Shown here in pieces: positions 57,501-64,000 of a DNA stretch of 64,000 nucleotides; the first letter of the stretch is position 1, and every line of letters starts with the position of its first letter. The position numbers were made by a program, and so were the translations under genes. The stretch is from Xiphias gladius (Eukaryota; Chordata; Actinopteri; Istiophoriformes; Xiphiidae). A model generated the notes under the pieces. It did not search any database and was not told where the DNA came from. It worked only from the letters and a program-made list of their open reading frames with translations. The stretch covers positions 8,434,001 through 8,498,000 of the forward strand of contig NC_053416.1 of the NCBI RefSeq assembly GCF_016859285.1. Reading direction: 5' to 3'.

Positions 57501-60500
57501 TAACTAATTCAACACCATTTTGGACTTTATAAAATGTTAACTTCTTTGTTAGATGAGGAATTATAGTATCTTCACTTTAAATGATCCTCTGCATTTCAGA
57601 GTTCATTCTTTAATCTCAGATCTTAACATTTATATTTTGTTGATTGTTTACACCAACCACTTCAAGTTGCGTTACACTGTGGTGAGAACTCAATGGTACT
57701 TTCAGAATAACAGGACATTTTAGGAGTTGGTTAGATTGTTGAGTTTTGCCCCAGTTATTTCTAGAGAAAATTTGAATAATTTGACAAACTGTAATCTCAC
57801 CAACAGAGGGAGCCGTGTTCCCTTTGAAGAAAGGGTGCTGATGAATGATTTGCAGTTCTCTCACTGGTTTTTCTCTTCAGTGCTGCCTTTTGTGTAGCCG
57901 TAATTTGGGACCAACAGAGTCTTTGTTGTTCAGTTTTCAATCTCATTTACCGTACCACCACAAAGTTTTCATTCCTTTGATATTCATATGACTTTAGTGT
58001 TCAAAGGCTGTAGTCTGAGTGTGGGTTAAGAACTAGATGAAACAGGATCATAAGGCACAGCATGGTTTTCAACGAGTTGAAGGTAGCCACAGGAAATGCC
58101 AAATAAATAGAAGACTGCAGTTCCTTCAGCTCAAGTGCCTTTTTTTTCCACATCACATTGTGCACTTTTATCATATTTACTGCTCAGCTATCAGAGCAGG
58201 AAACTATCTTGTTGCCCACTGGCCACAGCGGCTGGTGGAGTCCATAACTCACCCTTTCACTGTTTTACCACCAACCAGATTTTTATAACAGAATAGGACC
58301 CCCAAAATGATTGTTGGTTTCCTGCCAAAATGGCTGGTGCCATGTATCATGCCTAAAGTAGCTTTTGTTTTATTGGATCTTCTTTTATTAGCTTAGCCTT
58401 AGTTTCACTCTGTTGTTTATACCACCAAATGCTCACAGCATTGACATTGATTTTGTTATGTGGCAGAAACATACCCAGTAGTCCTCCTCAGTGGAGGATG
58501 TGGGCATGTGGGCGGATAATGAGTGCTTGGTATATATTGTGTGTTTGTGCATGTGTAGGTGTGTGTCCGTATGTGTGTGTTGTGACTGAGGGAGCTTGTG
58601 TGGGCCGATGGCTCCTCAGTTCATGGCTTCATGAATATTGTGTTGTGGACTGAATCCCCATGCAGCGATGCACAGATGGAAGAAGAGAAAGAAAGTCAAC
58701 TAATTTGACTCAGCAAAGATGAGGCTCTGCATTAAGTAGTTCATCAGACTCTTTCCTCGTTATATCCTTTGATCCATGTTACCTCAGAGATCCTGCCAGA
58801 TACAGAAAACCTGCTGCTCTGTGTAATTGTTCTGTTGATGCAGTGGTCCTCCATTCCTCTCCAGAGCCAAAAGAAAACATTATGCATAAAGTCTCAAAGC
58901 GTTTTCTCCTACTGAATACGGCTAAGTGTTTGATTACTTTCCAGTATTTTTGGAAATTGCATTTTCAGGAAGTAGTTAAATTTGTGTGCATGCACAAAAT
59001 CGCTAAATTCTACAAATGGATTGTTTCCAACGAGCTGTGGGTGGCGTTACGACTAGGGAGGCTGCTGTTTTATCAGAGGTCTGGGTTCAAGCCTCTGTAA
59101 AGGATGCCAGAGAGACCTAAGACACGCAGAGGAGCTGTGTTTACCAAACATGGACATCCTCGCTCACTCAGCATAATTTTCACAAGACAGTTGCTACTCT
59201 TGACGCAAAGCATCTCAACTGTACCATAACTTGTAGAAATAATTAAATTTCAAAAGAAATCACGTGATGCCTGATGACTGCTGCTCCAATACCAATAATA
59301 GATAGCTGTGTCAGAGCATGATAGAAATAACACCAGCAGACAAATGCATTTTTTTATTACTGAGATAATAGAATGGACAAGAAGGAGTAATAAAATAAAA
59401 TCAATAATTTGACTGTGAAAGGCTACAGGTACAGTAAGTCCATTCTATTCAGGCTCCGGCTGGACTTTATAGGACAAATAATTCTGTGACTGATTAGCTA
59501 TTTAGGACAAACATTTTCCCTGAATAAGCCAAGATACACTTGGAGTAGAAAATAAAAGAACAAGAAATAAAAGTCTGATTTGTGCTTCATTCATGATTCA
59601 GATTAAACACACACCTAATAATTGTTATTCCCTGGATAAATGTGAAAAACGCTGTCACTGGCGCTGTTATTTGTTTCTACACACGGTTTGCTCAATCCTC
59701 ATTACTGCTATCAAACAATAATATTAATGTTACAGTATTTCTGTTTCTACAACAGTCCATCCGTCCGCTCCTTTAATTTTTCATCAGACCAGCTGACCAA
59801 TCACTGAACAGATTGTGATTGAAACGTTGTTGCTGTCTGGTTAAAAAACTTCTAGACAGGATACATTTCACAGGATTTCTCCCTTCTCCCTCCTCACTCC
59901 TCGTCTTCTCCAAGACTTATTTAAGTTTTGGAACATCTTTGATGGCAGATCTCGATCAGTTTCCAGGTTGAGGGCATGAGGACGAGAGAAAGCGTAATTA
60001 GCTGAGTGGAAAGCACCACCTGTCAGCTCTTGGTGTTCTGTTCTGTAGTGACCTCTGACATCCTTGGAGTGGGAGAATGTGATCTTAGAACATTTTTCTT
60101 CAGGTGTTAGCGGAGTTTGAAGAAATCATTTTCAATGTTCCGGGCATTTAATAAAAATGTTTGAGCATGTCAGTCAAAAGTGACATCGCACTCTCTCTAG
60201 TCAAAAAACATCAGATGTTGAGTCACAATATTTATATTCTGAAATGACAGACAAAGAACAGTCTTAAAGCAGTAGGTGTAGAGTCAGAGGTCATGACACA
60301 GTAGCTACTGACAGTTCTGTGTTATCATTTAAATATTTATAAGCAGCCATCACTTAAAATAGAATACCTTCAAACTACTTCACAGAAAATATTTAAATTC
60401 CAAAGAGAGATCTTCGCTTGCTGAAGTGCAGTTAAAAAAAAATTCATTATTCATCAGTAACTATTCTCTGCAGGTTTCATTCATCCTCACAACTCTTTGT

Positions 60501-63145
60501 CTCTTCTCCTCTGTCTCTCATAAACATACACACAGTCTTTATTATTCACTTTATCTATTTATTGCTTTTTTTCTTGTCTATATATTTCTCTTTCTTTCTT
60601 CCTACAGTGTCTTCACCACCAAGCACGCTTCACAAACAGGGGCTGTTGAATACGCTATTGGCATACATATTAGGAGCCTGCTCTGATCTTAATCACAAAA
60701 ATTTAGGATCCTTGATAAAGCTCTCTTTGCTCTGTTCTTCACCCTACTGCCACACCACCCATCTCCGCCCATCCCCACCACACATCATCTCCCTTTCTCC
60801 TCCTCTCACTACCTGCTCCTTCCCTCTAACACTCCATCCAGATAGCGTGTGGATGAATATTGATGTTAATTACTCCTCGCCTGAAAATATCTGTTCAACC
60901 TGTGATTTCCCCAAGGAATTTGCTCAAGACACACAAACACACATACAGTACATGCCCACAAAGGAGGGTATCATAGAGGTGAGTATTTGTTATTCTCCAG
61001 CATAGGAGCTTAAATCAGGGGAGTGGATTCTCTGTTGAATTGCACCTTTTCATCCCAGACAATTCTTCCCCCAGTTGCTGTTGCCCAATATGGCAGCTCA
61101 TTCATGACAAAGTGAGGTATTGCATAAAATGTATTTTGGCAGCAGCTAACTGTCTAGTCTGAATCACTGCTGATGGGACCGATACTTTGTAGTGGGAGGT
61201 GAGATGATACCTTGTGATTCTGTGGGTTGGTCCAAACTGTTCAAGTTTTCTGGCATTGTCATTTGTAAAAAGATGAAGAAAAAAAACATAAAAGCTGAGT
61301 AGACGCTTCAGAAACAAAAGGAAGTCATTAACTTTTTTTAGTTGTGTTGATTTAGTAATATGAGATTTTGTATGAAGTCTGAGTTAAATAAGTGCAAAAC
61401 TAACCAGGATTTATTTTCTTTTTCTTTCTTTTCTTTCTTTTCTTTCTATTCTTTCTTTCTTTTCTTTCTTTCTTTTTCCTTCTTTCACTCTTATTGAATA
61501 CAAAATGGTCATGATGTATTAATATGGTTAGGACTAGGATTTACAGATTTATGTCTGGTGTCTTGCCCGCAACACTGATATTCTGATAACTAATCCTAAT
61601 TATTATTTTTCCCTATGACTTAGAGGCATAAGTACAGCAATTATGAAATGAATAATTGTTTGGCAGTCTTACCCAAGAGGAAAAACACAATTTAATTCAT
61701 TGGCACAAACTGATGTTAACAGAGAGTTGAGTCACTCTACGGAGAGATTGGTAGGAATTGTTTCTCAGATATTTCATTATTTTGGCAGCTGCTCATATGA
61801 TCAGATAACAGCACCACCACTAATATTTTATAAATGTTGAGATATTTTTTCAGGTTGTTTAATTAAGTTTGTACTGCCTAATGGAAAACTGGTTGGTGCT
61901 CTATCAGTTACGTATCAGTATTTGCAAATAAATATGTCAGCGTCAGATACTGTTATTAATAACTTTGACATGTACTTTGAGGTCTCCCAATAAATGGACC
62001 TTTTGTACATACAACGAATAAATTAATAAAAATGCTACTTTTGCCATATTTGCATTTAAATAAACATAATTGATCCGGACATTGGATCAATTATGGAGTT
62101 AGAAAGAAGTGAGCACACCAGCCTTCTGTAGCCCACTACTCATTTCTGTTTTAGGCTAGAGGCTCATGGCTGCATTAGCTGCTAGGAACATGACACACCT
62201 GAACATCTTGACCAAACTGTTGGTGGTCAAGTTGCATTGTGGGTAATGTAGCAATGCACCAGGTTTTGACAAGGAAGAAGAATGTGTGGAATAAAAAAAA
62301 AGACAATATCTCTAGTTTTGCTGCATTAGTATTTATACTTTAAAAAAAAAAAAAAAGTCCATCATGAGACTGACAGTGTTATAGGAATGCTAAATTGGTG
62401 GGGTAATCTTAAGAGTTTAATTTCATGGCATGTTAGTGACAGTGGCATGAATGACTAAGAACAGTATTAACTATTTGGAACTCGCATAGATGGTTCAGTT
62501 GTAGGACTGCAGCTCAAATTTATCATTATCTTTTAATCTGTGTTTTTTTTTGTTTTTGTTTTTGTTTTTTTTTTACAATTTTTTTTTAAACAAATTGTCA
62601 GAAAAGTGAAAAATCATAATTTCCCTGAGCCTAAAGCAACATCTTTACAGTGCTTCCTTTGCTTGACCAACAGTCCAAAACCCAAAGATTTTCAAATTAT
62701 AATGAAATAAAACAAAAAGCGGGAAATTCCACAAATTGAAAAAGCTAGAAATAGCAAATATTTTCTATTTTTAATTGATAAATGAAAAGATCTCTGTTAG
62801 TAGTAGTAAATTAATTTACTAATCTTTTAGCACTATTAAATTGCCATCTTGTTATTTTTGGAATTCTCCTATAAGTATTTTACTTTGTTTCCCAGCAGCC
62901 CATTCTCCTCCCCGCGGCCGTGGAAGAGGTTTTGTGGGAAAGTCACCCAAGAAGGCTCCACCCATGACGTTTTCACCCAAGAAGGCTTCACCCATGACGT
63001 TTTCACCCACGAAGGCTTCACCCATGACGTTTTCACCCACGAAGGCTTCACCCATGACGTTTTCACCCACGAAGGCTACCAGCACTTCTCCAGGCTCTTC
63101 AGCAAAAGTGATTCCTATAGCTAACCTCAACCCCTACCTAAGCAA
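54551..63145 (+). CDS. rpa1: Replication protein A 70 kDa subunit, first seven coding exons (3' part outside the window)
   Basis: Coding exons: 54551-54583, 55062-55109, 55752-55830, 56034-56142, 56238-56329, 56420-56518 and 62896-63145, all GT/AG and in phase, giving about 236 residues. Human RPA70 has 616, so DNA-binding domains A to C lie beyond the right edge. Residues 1-120 form the N-terminal OB fold (RPA70N), the protein-recruitment domain used by ATRIP, RAD9, p53 and others. Its basic-groove residues R30, R40, R42 and R90 correspond to human R31, R41, R43 and R91, and SDGQHYWSSFLLATQLN and NPTAYNAD fit. From 121 on is the flexible linker (SGSGTSVSASPPSAAVPGPS), then RGRGRGF, then a tandem repeat from residue 170 (separate entry). 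The exon ends SAKVIPIANLNPYLSK, the conserved entry to DNA-binding domain A. RPA coats single-stranded DNA in replication and repair. Intron 6 (6.4 kb) could hide a small, perhaps lineage-specific linker exon. Confidence 0.94.
61424..61486 (+). repeat. (TTTC)n microsatellite, imperfect
   Basis: Runs of TTTCTTTCTTTT with single-base interruptions, in rpa1 intron 6. Confidence 0.9.
62098..62285 (+). mobile_element. Interspersed repeat fragment (GCATTGTGGGTAATGTAG type)
   Basis: Contains TTGCATTGTGGGTAATGTAG and the AAGAAGAATGTGTGGAATAA tail, phrases that I associate with a teleost repeat. The class is not known to me. Confidence 0.45.
62506..62800 (+). mobile_element. MITE of the AGGGCTGCAACTAACGATT family, copy 3 (eroded)
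   Basis: AGGACTGCAGCTCAAATTTA then TCATTATCTTTTAATCTG at the left and CCAACAGTCCAAAACCCAAA then AATTATAATGAAATAAAACA in the middle match the family. Low-complexity T runs interrupt it. It ends less than 100 bp before rpa1 coding exon 7. Confidence 0.55.
62943..63077 (+). repeat. In-frame 30-bp coding minisatellite in rpa1 exon 7
   Basis: Four full units of 30 bp (62943-62972, 62973-63002, 63003-63032, 63033-63062) plus half a unit encode SPKKAPPMTF, SPKKASPMTF, SPTKASPMTF, SPTKASPMTF and SPTKA. Units 3 and 4 are identical at the DNA level, so the array expanded recently. Each unit carries S-P-x-K, the proline-directed CDK consensus; SPKK is also a known minor-groove-binding motif of histone tails. 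It lies in the linker between RPA70N and DNA-binding domain A. Confidence 0.95.
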
Positions 63146-63154
63146 GTAAGTTGA

Positions 63155-64000
<846 letters not shown>

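Larger units (their letters stand above)
56519..62895. other. rpa1 intron 6 contents
   Basis: 6.4 kb with no exon I can support. It holds a GT-rich patch at about 58540-58590, a pyrimidine-rich stretch at 60480-60610 followed by an open frame without family similarity, the TTTC microsatellite at 61424 and repeat remnants near the right end. Confidence 0.45.

Noticed and set aside
60562-61005. 147-residue frame after a pyrimidine tract in rpa1 intron 6, considered as an rpa1 exon
   Set aside because: The peptide has no similarity to any RPA1 segment, and exons 6 and 7 already join in phase.
62943-63077. Regularly spaced repeats, CRISPR-like at first glance
   Set aside because: Units are contiguous with no spacers, lie in frame in an rpa1 exon, and the DNA is a vertebrate genome.
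62852-63130. Minus-strand and alternate-frame proteins across the rpa1 repeat
   Set aside because: A 30-bp repeat without stops is open in several frames. The exon borders and the rpa1 sequence identify the plus-strand frame as the real one.

Overview
The window is vertebrate nuclear DNA, almost certainly from a spiny-rayed (percomorph) teleost. Genes are sparse and intron-bearing, and microsatellites are frequent. Non-autonomous DNA-transposon families that I recognise as common in percomorph genomes occur repeatedly. The gene content is olfactory receptors, coa4, a TPBG-family gene, smyd4 and rpa1. I saw no rRNA, tRNA, CRISPR array, or retroviral or LTR copy.

Region 1, about 1-25 kb: a small olfactory receptor (OR) island on the minus strand. 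It holds two intact single-exon OR genes (2319-3314 and 14703-15677), an intact coa4 gene (6528-6779) and two decayed coa4 copies (about 1.33-1.55 and 1.6-1.9 kb). The intergenic DNA is unusual. A noncoding element of about 160-300 bp occurs eight times between 4.5 and 25.2 kb, in both orientations (E1-E8). The copies have diverged, but they keep the same motifs in the same order: in several copies a TTCCC..GAGG-type site like Olf/EBF sites, then TAATGA, a fork-head-like AACAAACAAAC and a TAATTAATCT homeodomain-like site. A separate OR-upstream block occurs three times, next to OR1, next to OR2, and once with no OR beside it. That orphan copy lies in the spacer of a 3.8-kb inverted duplication (arms 9581-10886 and 12068-13363). 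My working hypothesis is that E1-E8 are duplicated OR-cluster enhancers; this is inference and untested.

Region 2, about 25-45.6 kb: a gene-poor stretch with one gene, a single-exon TPBG-family leucine-rich-repeat membrane protein (30475-31548, minus), probably tpbgl. The rest is old transposon copies, including one hAT-like element nested in another at 38.6-39.4 kb, simple repeats and unassigned sequence.

Region 3, about 45.7-64 kb: smyd4 (minus, ten coding exons, 792 residues) and rpa1 (plus, first seven coding exons; the gene runs off the right edge). They are head-to-head across about 1 kb, an arrangement I recall for human 17p13.3 as well. Rpa1 coding exon 7 contains an in-frame 30-bp tandem repeat that adds a 10-residue SPTKASPMTF-type repeat to the flexible linker, and a 96-bp GT microsatellite starts 12 bases after that exon's donor site.

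Exon boundaries come from reading frame, GT/AG sites and remembered family sequences. No alignment or database search was run.
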